DNA of 64,000 bases, taken from positions 2,480,001 through 2,544,000 of the forward strand of contig NZ_LT629785.1 of the NCBI RefSeq assembly GCF_900105995.1, written 5' to 3'. Both the position numbers and the translations under genes were made by a program. Below are positions 9,525 to 17,542 of this stretch, in pieces; the first letter of the stretch is position 1; each line of letters opens with the position of its first letter. The notes below the pieces were generated by a model, which saw only the letters and a program-made list of their open reading frames with translations, ran no database searches and had not been told where the DNA came from. Source of the stretch: Pseudomonas pohangensis. Lineage in GTDB: Bacteria; Pseudomonadota; Gammaproteobacteria; Pseudomonadales; Pseudomonadaceae.

Positions 9525-9941
9525 ATGCAAATCCAGGTTCACAGCGATAACCATATTGAAGGCAGCGCCCGCCTGATTGAATGGGTCAGCGCCACTGTAA
9601 GCAGCCATCTGGAGCGATTTGAAGAAGACCTCACGCGAATTGTGGTTCACCTGCACGATGACAATGCCGGCAAAGCCGGCGCCGATGACAAGCGCTGCCT
9701 GATCGAGGCGCGCCCCAAAGGACACCAACCCATATCCGTTACCCACCGGGCCGAATCCGTGGATTTCGCCATGGACGGTGCGATCGAAAAGCTGCAGCAC
9801 GCTCTCGAGCACCTGTTTGGCAAGTTGCGCCAGAAACGCCCGCAAACGCCACAGACCGAAGACACCGACGGCCCGATGGAAAGCCGTGACCGCATGCTGG
9901 AACAGGACTTCCTCGCCGAGCAGCAAGCCGGCAGCGTTTAG
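9525..9941 (+). CDS. HPF/RaiA-family ribosome-associated protein
   Basis: The protein has 138 residues. It starts with MQIQVHSDNHIEG and has the beta-alpha-beta-beta-beta-alpha pattern of ribosome hibernation factors, including the basic/acid segment LTRIVVHLHDDNAGKAGADDKRCLIEARPKGHQPI and the helix DFAMDGAIEKLQHALEHLFGKLR. Members bind the 30S A/P-site region in stationary phase. It is longer than E. coli HPF (95) but lacks the dimerisation domain of long HPF (~180); the C-terminal ~35 residues look disordered. The ATG at 9525 follows AGAAGGAAAGCGT. It stands alone, with its own terminator. Confidence 0.8.
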   Translation: MQIQVHSDNHIEGSARLIEWVSATVSSHLERFEEDLTRIVVHLHDDNAGKAGADDKRCLIEARPKGHQPISVTHRAESVDFAMDGAIEKLQHALEHLFGKLRQKRPQTPQTEDTDGPMESRDRMLEQDFLAEQQAGSV

Positions 9942-9953
9942 TTAACGCCCACT

Positions 9954-9991
9954 AAAAAGCCGCAGCCGGTGTAAACCGCCTGCGGCTTTTT
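9954..9991 (+). terminator. Rho-independent terminator after the HPF-like gene
   Basis: AAAAAGCCGCAG pairs perfectly with CTGCGGCTTTTT around a 14-nt centre, and ends in a T run. The flanking A and T runs allow function in both directions. Confidence 0.9.
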
Positions 9992-10041
9992 GCTGTCGAG
10001 CAAGGCGCCAGTTGTTTCAGATCCTCTTTGCCGGAGCGGAC

Positions 10042-10128
10042 ATGCTCGCAAAACTCTTCAGCCGCCTCTTTGATCGCCGCAAGCCGGCGCCTGCAAATGA
10101 CAGCAACCCGGCTGTCGTTGGGCGGTAA
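10042..10128 (+). CDS. Possible 28-residue small protein before xseA
   Basis: A short frame encodes MLAKLFSRLFDRRKPAPAND and eight more residues. The N-terminal half would form a basic amphipathic helix. GGAGCGGA lies directly in front, but the spacing to the ATG (1-7 bp) is marginal. It lies 39 bp before xseA on the same strand. I do not recognise it; it could be a leader peptide or chance. Confidence 0.25.
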   Translation: MLAKLFSRLFDRRKPAPANDSNPAVVGR

Positions 10129-10167
10129 AGCAGGCCAGGCCTGTTCAATTTCCCGTAAGATGCAGCC

Positions 10168-11547
10168 ATGCTCAAAGACCCTTTCCAGCGCCTCAACCTC
10201 GACCGCGACATCCTCAGTGTCAGCCAGCTCAATAATCGTGCGCGGCTGTTGCTGGAGGACGTGTTCGCCCAGGTCTGGGTCGAGGGCGAGATATCCAATC
10301 TGGCCAAACCGGCGTCCGGGCACATTTACTTCAGCCTGAAAGACAGCAAGGCCCAGGTGCGCTGCGCGCTGTTCCGGCAAAACGCGTCACGCGTGCGTGA
10401 AGCCTTGCGCGACGGGCTGGCGGTAAAGGTGCGCGGCAAGGTGTCGCTGTTCGAAGGACGCGGCGATTACCAGCTGATTCTCGACAGCGTGGAGCCTGCC
10501 GGCGACGGCGCGCTGCGTCTGGCCTTCGAGGCACTCAAGGAAAAACTCGACGCCGAGGGTCTGTTCAGCAGCGCGCACAAGGTCGCCCTGCCCGAGCATC
10601 CGCAACGCATCGGCATCATCAGCTCACCGACCGGCGCGGTGATCCGCGACATCATCAGCGTATTCCGCCGCCGTGCGCCGCAGGTCGCGCTGACCCTGAT
10701 CCCCACTGCCGTGCAGGGTCGCGAGGCCACCGGGCAAATTGTCCGCGCCCTGCAACTGGCTGACCGGCAAGGCTTCGACGCACTGATTCTGGCCCGTGGT
10801 GGCGGCTCGCTGGAAGACCTCTGGTGCTTCAACGAGGAAAGCGTGGCGCGCGCCATCGACGCCTGCCTGACACCGATTGTCAGCGCCGTGGGGCACGAGA
10901 CCGATGTATCCATCAGTGACTTTGTCGCCGATGTGCGCGCGCCCACCCCCTCTGCCGCCGCCGAATTGCTGGCACCGGACAACTCCGATCTGCGGCAGCG
11001 CATCGACAGTCTGCGCCGGCGCCTGCTGATGCGTCTGCGCAACCAGCTGGCCCGTGCGCAACTGGTACTGGACGGCAGCACAAAGCGCCTGCGTCATCCG
11101 GGTGAGCGTCTGCGCCAGCAGGCCCAGCGCCTGGATGATCTGGACATGCGCCTGCGCCGCGCCTGGCAGCAGCAGCTGAACCTGCAGCAGCAGAAAATTG
11201 CCCGTGCCGAGGCCCGTCTGGCGGCGCAACACCCCGGCCGACAACTGATCCTGCTCAGCCAGCGCCTGCAAAGTCTCGGCGAACGTTTGCCGCGTGCCAT
11301 CCAGCGCGATCTGGCCCAGCGCCGGCAGGCATTCGGCGCTGCCGTGCACGGCCTGCAACTGGTCAGCCCGCTGGCCACGCTGGGCCGCGGCTACAGCATC
11401 CTGCTCGACCCGCGTGGCCAGGCCATCCGCAGCGCCGCGCAGACCCGGCCCGGGCAAAAACTGCATGCCCGCCTGGCTGAAGGCGAGCTGCTGGTGCGGG
11501 TCGAGGACAATTACCTGACCCCGGTAACCGGCTCGCTGCTGGATTGA
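10168..11547 (+). CDS. xseA: Exodeoxyribonuclease VII large subunit
   Basis: XseA is the catalytic subunit of the ssDNA exonuclease that also needs several XseB copies. The 459-residue length is usual. The N-terminal OB-fold (LNNRARLLLEDVFAQVWVEGEISNLAKPASGHIYFSLKD) binds DNA. The catalytic region follows, with ARGGGSLEDLWCFNEE and VGHETDVSISDFVADVRAPTPSAAAE. A long coiled-coil (~270-400) serves XseB binding, and the C-terminal GRGYSILLD ends the protein. As in Pseudomonas, xseA lies near guaA/guaB and xseB is elsewhere. Confidence 0.97.
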   Translation: MLKDPFQRLNLDRDILSVSQLNNRARLLLEDVFAQVWVEGEISNLAKPASGHIYFSLKDSKAQVRCALFRQNASRVREALRDGLAVKVRGKVSLFEGRGDYQLILDSVEPAGDGALRLAFEALKEKLDAEGLFSSAHKVALPEHPQRIGIISSPTGAVIRDIISVFRRRAPQVALTLIPTAVQGREATGQIVRALQLADRQGFDALILARGGGSLEDLWCFNEESVARAIDACLTPIVSAVGHETDVSISDFVADVRAPTPSAAAELLAPDNSDLRQRIDSLRRRLLMRLRNQLARAQLVLDGSTKRLRHPGERLRQQAQRLDDLDMRLRRAWQQQLNLQQQKIARAEARLAAQHPGRQLILLSQRLQSLGERLPRAIQRDLAQRRQAFGAAVHGLQLVSPLATLGRGYSILLDPRGQAIRSAAQTRPGQKLHARLAEGELLVRVEDNYLTPVTGSLLD

Positions 11548-11579
11548 AAGCCACAAAAACCCATAGAATTTATTCTGCA

Positions 11580-11593
11580 TAAATCGCGATTTA
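11580..11593. promoter_or_regulatory. Perfect 14-bp palindrome in the leuA upstream region
   Basis: TAAATCGCGATTTA is a perfect palindrome 150 bp before the leuA ATG, in a distinctly AT-rich 195-bp gap that also repeats TTTTTCAGC. It could be an operator for leuA. No leucine-rich leader peptide of the attenuation type was found. Confidence 0.35.
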
Positions 11594-11742
11594 CGCATTT
11601 TTTATTGCGCAGATTTATATTTTTCAGCGTTTAATTCCAATTTTTCAGCATTGCTTGCAATGATTTTATGCGCAGCCTAGTGTCTTGCCCATAGCCCGCC
11701 TATCCACCGGCGCGGCAACCCACCAAGCAACAGGACTGCACC

Positions 11743-13413
11743 ATGAGCATGCGCAAAGATCCATCGAACAAGTACCGTGCCTTCCCGCCGATCGCCCTGC
11801 CCGACCGCAGCTGGCCCGACCAGGTCATCAACAAGGCGCCGATCTGGCTCAGCTCCGATCTGCGCGACGGCAACCAGTCGCTGATTGAACCGATGGATGC
11901 GGCAAAAAAGCTGCGCTTCTTCAAGACCCTGGTCGGCATCGGCCTGAAGGAAATCGAAGTAGGTTTTCCGTCTGCTTCGCAAACCGATTTCGACTTCGTG
12001 CGCACCCTGATCGAGGGCGGGCATATCCCCGATGACGTGACCATCCAGGTGCTGACCCAGGCGCGCGAGGATCTGATCACCCGCACCATCGAGTCGCTGC
12101 ACGGGGCCAGGAAAGCCATCGTCCACTATTACAACGCCACCGCACCGAGCTTCCGCCGCATCGTGTTCAACCAGGACAAAGCCGGTGTGGTCGAGATTGC
12201 GGTGCAGGCCGCCCGGATCATCAAGCGCCTGACCGCCGGGCGCCCGGAGACCCAGTGGCGCTTTGAATACTCCCCCGAGGTGTTCAGCTCCACCGAGACC
12301 GCCTTTGCCGTGGAAGTGTGCAACGCGGTGATCGACGTGTTCCAGCCGACCCCGTCACAGAAGCTGATCCTCAACCTGCCGGCCACCATCGAGGCCGCCA
12401 CGCCGAACATTTATGCCGACCAGATCGAATGGTTCGGTCGCCACATCAATAAGCGCGACAGCGTGCTGATCAGCCTGCATACCCACAATGACCGTGGCAC
12501 CGGCGTGGCCGCCACCGAACTGGGCCTGATGGCCGGTGCCGACCGGGTTGAAGGCTGCCTGTTCGGCAATGGCGAGCGTACCGGCAACGTCGACCTGGTG
12601 ACGGTGGCGCTGAATCTCTACACCCAGGGTGTCGATCCGCAACTGGATTTCTCCGACATCGATGCCGTGCGCAAGGTGGTCGAGGAATGCAATCAGTTGC
12701 CGGTGCATCCGCGCCATCCCTATGTCGGCGATCTGGTGCACACCGCGTTTTCCGGTTCGCACCAGGATGCAATCCGCAAGGGCTTTGCCGTACAGGACCC
12801 GGAAGGGATCTGGGAAGTGCCGTACCTGCCGATTGACCCGGCGGATATCGGCCGCAGCTACGAGGCGGTCATCCGCGTCAACAGCCAGTCCGGCAAGGGT
12901 GGCATCGCTTTCCTGCTCGAGCAGGAGTACGGCATCAGCCTGCCGCGGCGCATGCAGATCGAATTCAGCCAGGTGGTGCAGCAGGAAACCGATCGTCTCG
13001 GTCTGGAAATGACTGCCGAACAGATCTATTGCCTGCTGCAGCGCGAATACCTGCAGGCCACTGCGCCTTACGCCCTGCAGGGCCATCGCTTGCAGGAGGA
13101 CAACGGCACCAGCGCCGTTGATGTGCAGGTCCTGCGTGACGGCAGCGTCGAACACTGGCGCGGTATCGGCAAGGGCCCGCTGGAAGCGCTGGTCGCCGGC
13201 TTGCCGGCGGCGGTGGAAATCATGGATTACCATGAGCATGCCATCGGTTCCGGCACCAACGCCCGGGCCGCTGCCTACATCGAACTGCGGGTAAACGGCG
13301 GCCGTGCCCTGCACGGTGTGGGCATCGACGAAAACCTCACCACGGCCAGTTTCCGTGCGCTGTTCAGTGCGCTGAACCGCGCCATTGCCCAGGCCGAGGC
13401 GCAGGCAGCCTGA
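11743..13413 (+). CDS. leuA: 2-isopropylmalate synthase
   Basis: LeuA condenses acetyl-CoA and 2-oxoisovalerate, the first committed step of leucine synthesis. This is the ~556-residue form common in Pseudomonas and actinobacteria (longer than E. coli LeuA, with a different N-terminus MSMRKDPSNKYRAFPPIALP). The HMGL-like TIM barrel has the metal/substrate motif SSDLRDGNQSL, EVGFPSASQTDFDFVR and the His pair ISLHTHNDRGTG. The C-terminal regulatory (allosteric leucine-binding) domain runs from ~residue 440, with EHAIGSGTNARAAAYIEL. The ATG at 11743 follows CAACAGGACTGCACC. A truncated relic of a second leuA lies 1.4 kb downstream. Confidence 0.96.
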   Translation: MSMRKDPSNKYRAFPPIALPDRSWPDQVINKAPIWLSSDLRDGNQSLIEPMDAAKKLRFFKTLVGIGLKEIEVGFPSASQTDFDFVRTLIEGGHIPDDVTIQVLTQAREDLITRTIESLHGARKAIVHYYNATAPSFRRIVFNQDKAGVVEIAVQAARIIKRLTAGRPETQWRFEYSPEVFSSTETAFAVEVCNAVIDVFQPTPSQKLILNLPATIEAATPNIYADQIEWFGRHINKRDSVLISLHTHNDRGTGVAATELGLMAGADRVEGCLFGNGERTGNVDLVTVALNLYTQGVDPQLDFSDIDAVRKVVEECNQLPVHPRHPYVGDLVHTAFSGSHQDAIRKGFAVQDPEGIWEVPYLPIDPADIGRSYEAVIRVNSQSGKGGIAFLLEQEYGISLPRRMQIEFSQVVQQETDRLGLEMTAEQIYCLLQREYLQATAPYALQGHRLQEDNGTSAVDVQVLRDGSVEHWRGIGKGPLEALVAGLPAAVEIMDYHEHAIGSGTNARAAAYIELRVNGGRALHGVGIDENLTTASFRALFSALNRAIAQAEAQAA

Positions 13414-13427
13414 TCGGGTGCGCAGAC

Positions 13428-13455
13428 AAAAACGCCGGGCATGCCCGGCGTTTTT
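13428..13455. terminator. Bidirectional terminator between leuA and the FadL-type gene
   Basis: AAAAACGCCGGGC and GCCCGGCGTTTTT form a perfect hairpin around an AT loop. The flanking A and T runs serve both convergent genes. Confidence 0.92.
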
Positions 13456-13482
13456 CATTTTGGCCGTGCAATAACCCGCGGC

Positions 13483-14706
13483 TCAGAAGTTGTAGACCCC
13501 GGAAATAATCAGGGCATAGGGATTCTCGGTTTCCCCCACGACCCGCCCGCGCACGGCGGAAGGGCCCGTATCCACCGGCCCCTTGCCGAAATCGACCAGG
13601 TGCAGGTTGAACTCCACGTCTTGTCCATTGCCTTGATCGACATGCACCCCTACCCCCACACCCCAGATACGATCCAGCGCTAGCGCCAGGGTGCGGTTTT
13701 CATCATCCACCGGCGCCTGCACATAGAAGGTATCCATGGTGTAACGCATGCCATTGTTCTTGGGAAAACCATAACCCAGAGTGCCTGCCCAGAAGTTGTT
13801 GAAGCCGCCGCCGTCCACATGAATCTTGTCGCCATCGAGGGTAATCGAATTGGCCCCGAACTTGGAAAACTCGACCCAGGCAAGGTCAGACACGATGAAC
13901 GCCCCCGAATCCAGCTCGTGATACACGCCACCGATGATGCGCTGGGGCATCACCTGCTCGACTTCAATCTTGTCGCTCAGGATGCCTCTATCCAGCAGCC
14001 CGCCTATTACCGGGCCGGCGTTGCGAAATTTGAGATCACCATCGATTTCGGTTTTCGATTCGCTGGTATAGGACAGGCCGAAGCGGGTTTTCCCGGTCAT
14101 TTCCCACAGCAATGAAAAATTGAAGTTGGTCCCGACCCCGTCAAGGTCAGCCTTCAGACGACCATCCGGCGCTCCCGGTGTCAGCGTGTTGATGGCCACT
14201 TCCGACTCCGAGGCAATGTAGTTGATACCCACCGCGGTACCGACCGACCATTGCTCGTTGATGCGCCAGGACAGCGCTGGCGTTACCGCAACGTAAACCA
14301 GTGAATAGCTGTCGGCGTAGTAGCGCCCGGCCCAATCGGAACCATACTGCGAGCCGAAGCCCGAAGGCACGGTGAGCGATATGCCAACATGCAGGTCATC
14401 GTTCAGCGGGCGGACGTAATAGGCCTGGGGCAGAAACACCGGGCTGAAGTCATTGTCCGGGTCGCCGCCGTTGGTGGTGGTTTTAGACTCATCCACCTCG
14501 AACTTGCCGAAACCATTGGCCAGCAGCAGGCTGATACTGGCTGTCGGCTCTGCCAGGCGCGACATCCCGGCCGGATTGTCGGAGGCAGTCTGGGCACTGT
14601 CGGCGCTGGCGGCAATGCCGGCGAACCCTGCCGAGCCGGCCAGCGCCGGCATTGCTGCCAGGCTCATAAACGCAAGCACAAACACCCTGAGTCGTAAAAA
14701 CTGCAT
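13483..14706 (-). CDS. OmpP1/FadL/TodX-family outer-membrane transporter
   Basis: The start is set at ATG 14706 because MQFLRLRVFVLAFMSLAAMP ending ALA forms a good Sec signal peptide; an upstream start would bury it. The mature protein begins with the FadL-type SAGFAGIAASADSAQTASDN (the N-terminal hatch with the SSAAAGRAG-like element and the NPAGMS motif). Many alternating strands follow, ending in ALIISGVYNF with the terminal Phe needed for BAM insertion. The family carries hydrophobic substrates (long-chain fatty acids, aromatic hydrocarbons) across the outer membrane. The substrate here is unknown. About 407 residues, usual for the family. Confidence 0.85.
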   Translation of the reverse strand: MQFLRLRVFVLAFMSLAAMPALAGSAGFAGIAASADSAQTASDNPAGMSRLAEPTASISLLLANGFGKFEVDESKTTTNGGDPDNDFSPVFLPQAYYVRPLNDDLHVGISLTVPSGFGSQYGSDWAGRYYADSYSLVYVAVTPALSWRINEQWSVGTAVGINYIASESEVAINTLTPGAPDGRLKADLDGVGTNFNFSLLWEMTGKTRFGLSYTSESKTEIDGDLKFRNAGPVIGGLLDRGILSDKIEVEQVMPQRIIGGVYHELDSGAFIVSDLAWVEFSKFGANSITLDGDKIHVDGGGFNNFWAGTLGYGFPKNNGMRYTMDTFYVQAPVDDENRTLALALDRIWGVGVGVHVDQGNGQDVEFNLHLVDFGKGPVDTGPSAVRGRVVGETENPYALIISGVYNF

Positions 14707-14851
14707 GAAGCCCTCAGCCAGAAAACCGTCGATAGTTATAAAAGCCTGCACAGTATAACCGCCCGCCCAGGCGCTTTTGTGATGGACATAGCCAAGCTCC
14801 CCCTGGAGTCAGGAACTGTCCTTATCTCCGGACCTGGACTCGGCAGGATCG

Positions 14852-15011
14852 GACAAGTACCGCGCCTTTACCCCGCTCAGTATTCCGGATCGCCCCAGAA
14901 AGTGCTGCTGTCCAGCTTGCTGGCCGCAGTGGAAATCATGAACTACCCTTCCGGGCGCTGTTCAGTGCACGCAACCGGGCATTGCCACAGGCAGCCGCAC
15001 TGGCGGCATAA
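14852..15011 (+). pseudogene. Relic of a second leuA copy (three fragments)
   Basis: Three stretches echo leuA in order. GACAAGTACCGCGCCTTTACC reads DKYRAFTPLSIPDR (leuA: NKYRAFPPIALPDR). CTGGCCGCAGTGGAAATCATG matches the LPAAVEIMDY region. GGGCGCTGTTCAGTGCACG, continuing to a TAA at 15009-15011, matches the last codons RALFSALNRAIAQAEAQAA. The ~1.5 kb between the fragments is deleted and the frame is broken, so no product is expected. It is best explained as a decayed duplicate or a recombination scar. Confidence 0.7.
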
Positions 15012-15034
15012 ACAACATAACCAGGGAGTGGTAA

Positions 15035-15634
15035 ATGAAAAAACTGAAAAGGATTTCAGTGTTGGGCGCAACCGTACTCGGCCTTGGCGGCTGCGCCGCC
15101 GTCGGAGTGATCCAGACCGATGATCCGCAGCAGAAGCTGCGCGATGCACAAGCGATGATCGAGCAGAACCGGCCGATCCCGGCCGAGCGCTTTATCGTCG
15201 AAGCGATCGACATCTGCCAGCAACGCGCAGACCGGAACTGCCTGGCCAATGGCTATCGCATGTACGGCATATTTTTCCTCTGGGCCGGCCCGGCCTGGGC
15301 GCACTATGCAGACAATGGCGGCTTTCGCGACAAGAGCGCCAGCTATGCACAGCGCTATAGCAAGTCAGTCGAGTATTTCATCCAGTCCAGAGACCTGTTG
15401 GCGCAAGGTGACCATTACGACGAACTGAGCAACGTCAATCTCAATCTCGGCTTCGCTTACGGCGCCGCCAACCAGCTAGCCGAAGCCTGCCAGGCCTTCG
15501 ATGCAAGCCTGTTGGCCTACCGGGAAAACATCCGCCGGAATCCCGGGGTAAAGGTCATCCTGTCTGATAAATATGCCACTTACGACAGCTATATCCTCAG
15601 CAAGAAAACCAATGCCGGCTGCCCGGCGGGCTGA
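15035..15634 (+). CDS. Predicted lipoprotein of unknown function
   Basis: The 199-residue protein has a lipobox (VLGLGGC, Cys at ~21) after a basic start MKKLKR, so it should be a lipoprotein. The body is helical with a TPR-like rhythm (LRDAQAMIEQNRPIPAERFIVEAIDICQQRADRN; NLNLGFAYGAANQLAEACQAFDASLLAYREN), suggesting a small repeat scaffold. The ATG follows CAGGGAGTGGTAA. It starts 23 bp after the leuA relic and its stop abuts the stop of the convergent epimerase gene. No family name is recognised. Confidence 0.7.
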   Translation: MKKLKRISVLGATVLGLGGCAAVGVIQTDDPQQKLRDAQAMIEQNRPIPAERFIVEAIDICQQRADRNCLANGYRMYGIFFLWAGPAWAHYADNGGFRDKSASYAQRYSKSVEYFIQSRDLLAQGDHYDELSNVNLNLGFAYGAANQLAEACQAFDASLLAYRENIRRNPGVKVILSDKYATYDSYILSKKTNAGCPAG

Positions 15635-16690
15635 CTAGCTGACTGCCACAAATCGCGCGGTAGCCTGCATGGCCTGCTGCAAGTCCGGCCAGGCCAATTG
15701 GTGCCTGGCCGCCAGCGCCTTGGTCGCGCTGGTATCGAAACGTGTGGTCTGGATGAAGTCCAGTGATTCCGGGCTGGTTCGCAGCAGTGCGGGCAAGCCC
15801 GGAATTTTCAACAGCCAGCGCAGTACCCCTATCGGCAAGAAGCGCCTGGGCGCTTGTACACCCAGCGGAGCTGCCAGTACTTCGAGCATCTGCGCCAGAT
15901 TCGGCGTGCGCTCATCCAGGGCCAGAATCTGCCGGCCGACCTGCTGCGGATCGAACGCCGCCGCCACCATCAACGCGGCCAGGAAATCGACTGGCACCAG
16001 CGGTAGCCAATGCGCCGCAGAACCGGGTATGGCGGAAAGCTTGCCGCTGGCCAGGTTGCTGATCAGTTCCGCCAGCGGTTGTGCCGGCAGGATGTGACCA
16101 CTGCGGCTATCACCGCAAACGGTAGCCGGATGTACCACTGTCAGTTCGCCACCCAGTTGATGCATGCAGTCAAGCACCCTGAAGTGCGCCTCCAGCTTGC
16201 TGCCTTCATAGCCGCCCACCCGCCGGTACAGCGCCGGCCAGTCCGTCTGCAGCGGGTCGTTCAAATCGATGCCGATGCGCTGCAGGTGCGCCTGGTTCTC
16301 CAGCATGAAACCGCTGACCATCAATAGCCGGCTGCCATGTTCTGCCGCCAGTTGCGCCACGCGGACAGCGCCATTCACCGTGACGGCCCTGCCCTGTTCC
16401 AGGCTCAAGCCCCAGGCAAAAGCCGCGCCCAGATGAAACACCACTTTTGCCTGCTGCATTTGTCGCAAACCCGACGCATCCAGCCCCAGCTGCGGCTTGG
16501 CCAGATCACCTGCTACTGCCGTGAGCAGACTGCCCTTGCCGCCATGTTGTTCCACCAGCAACTGCAACGCCGGCAATGCCGCAGGCTTGCGTAGCAGCAG
16601 CGTGACCGGATGGCCTTTGGCCGTGAGCCGGGCCAAAAGATGCTGACCGATAAATCCCGTACCGCCGGTAACAAAGCACTGTTCGTTCAT
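15635..16690 (-). CDS. NAD(P)-dependent epimerase/dehydratase (extended SDR)
   Basis: ATG 16690 is chosen because GGAG sits 9 bp before it; an upstream GTG overlaps that site. The 351-residue protein begins with the Rossmann motif CFVTGGTGFIGQHLLARL. It has DLAKPQLGLD for the cofactor and the YEGSKLEAH catalytic Y-x-x-x-K. It resembles dihydroflavonol reductase-like SDRs. The substrate is unknown. It is divergent from a merR gene, with a MerR-type promoter between them, which makes it the likely target. Confidence 0.82.
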   Translation of the reverse strand: MNEQCFVTGGTGFIGQHLLARLTAKGHPVTLLLRKPAALPALQLLVEQHGGKGSLLTAVAGDLAKPQLGLDASGLRQMQQAKVVFHLGAAFAWGLSLEQGRAVTVNGAVRVAQLAAEHGSRLLMVSGFMLENQAHLQRIGIDLNDPLQTDWPALYRRVGGYEGSKLEAHFRVLDCMHQLGGELTVVHPATVCGDSRSGHILPAQPLAELISNLASGKLSAIPGSAAHWLPLVPVDFLAALMVAAAFDPQQVGRQILALDERTPNLAQMLEVLAAPLGVQAPRRFLPIGVLRWLLKIPGLPALLRTSPESLDFIQTTRFDTSATKALAARHQLAWPDLQQAMQATARFVAVS

Positions 16691-16722
16691 GTTGCATGAC
16701 TCCACGAAGTGATGACAGAAAC

Positions 16723-16754
16723 AGGCTAAACTATCGACCTAACTCTACAGTCAA
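16723..16754 (-). promoter_or_regulatory. MerR-type promoter in front of the epimerase gene
   Basis: On the minus strand, -35 TTGACT (plus 16749-16754) and a candidate -10 TAGCCT (plus 16723-16728) are separated by 20 bp. This overlong spacer is characteristic of promoters that MerR-family proteins activate by DNA distortion. A partial dyad (GAC..GTC ends) lies in the spacer. The site is also just upstream of merR, so autoregulation is plausible. Confidence 0.45.
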
Positions 16755-16766
16755 GAGAAAATTTGC

Positions 16767-17147
16767 ATGCGTATTGGCGAACTGGAACAACGCAGCGGTG
16801 CCAGCCGGCATACCTTGCGTTACTACGAGAGTGTCGGCCTGCTCAGCGTGCAGCGCCGGGGCAACAATTACCGTGACTACGACCCGCGCAACCTGACTGA
16901 TCTGATCTTTATCCAGCAGGCACAGGGCATGGGGTTCACCCTGGCGGAAATTCGCGAAATCCTGCAGGCGCAGCGTGAACAGCAAATCGATTGCGCCCAG
17001 GGCGCCTTGCTGGTCGGCAGGAAACTGCAGGAAGTCGAAGAAAAAATTGCCGCCCTGCAAAAAATGCGGCGTTTTTTACGTAGCGAAAAAACCCGCCTGG
17101 AACTTAGCGCAGCCGAACTGCAGCTGGCCAAAGCCGGGCAAACCTGA
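16767..17147 (+). CDS. MerR-family transcriptional regulator
   Basis: The 126-residue protein opens with the MerR winged helix (MRIGELEQRSGASRHTLRYY, ESVGLLSVQRRGNNYRDYD, LIFIQQAQGMGFTLAEIREIL). A long dimerisation helix follows (residues ~75-115). There is no C-terminal metal-binding Cys loop like that of CueR or MerR; only one Cys (DCAQGALL) is visible, so a metal sensor is not supported. It is divergent from the SDR epimerase gene and shares its promoter region. Confidence 0.88.
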   Translation: MRIGELEQRSGASRHTLRYYESVGLLSVQRRGNNYRDYDPRNLTDLIFIQQAQGMGFTLAEIREILQAQREQQIDCAQGALLVGRKLQEVEEKIAALQKMRRFLRSEKTRLELSAAELQLAKAGQT

Positions 17148-17189
17148 AGCCGCAGCCTGCCGGCTGCCATAACCAGCGGGCGTAACCGG

Positions 17190-17528
17190 TCAATCCTGGT
17201 TATCCGCGCTGGCCGCAATGTCTGCCTGACACTTGAGGCGCCAACTCTTCTGTGTATCGGCGATCAACCAGCTGCCATCGGCACTCTGATGCTGCGCCTC
17301 CAGCACCTGGTTGTAGCTGAATTGCCATTTGCGCAGCGTACGCCCGTCAAGCAACTCGATGCGCAGCAGGATCGCCTCACTGGCAAACGGCAGGTCGGCT
17401 TCGGCCGCTGCATCGGCCTGATCCAGCACGGTCTCATCCAGCGAGAACTGCCAGGAATACAGACCGTCGATTTCCAGCAGTTCGGCGTTTTCCAGTTCGT
17501 CCAGCAGGTACGGGCTTTCGTCAGTCAT
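17190..17528 (-). CDS. Small conserved acidic protein (DUF5629-like)
   Basis: A 112-residue acidic protein without signal peptide or membrane segment (MTDESPYLLDELENAELLEI...). It lies 14 bp after the omega-amidase gene and is likely co-transcribed with it. Position and sequence style match a Pseudomonas-restricted family that I believe is DUF5629, but I cannot confirm the name. Function unknown. Confidence 0.6.
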   Translation of the reverse strand: MTDESPYLLDELENAELLEIDGLYSWQFSLDETVLDQADAAAEADLPFASEAILLRIELLDGRTLRKWQFSYNQVLEAQHQSADGSWLIADTQKSWRLKCQADIAASADNQD

Positions 17529-17542
17529 CGCGTGCCATTCCT

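Noticed and set aside
9952..10380. Minus-strand 142-codon frame over the start of xseA
   Set aside because: It covers a strong terminator and the xseA N-terminal OB-fold; no ribosome site or motif.
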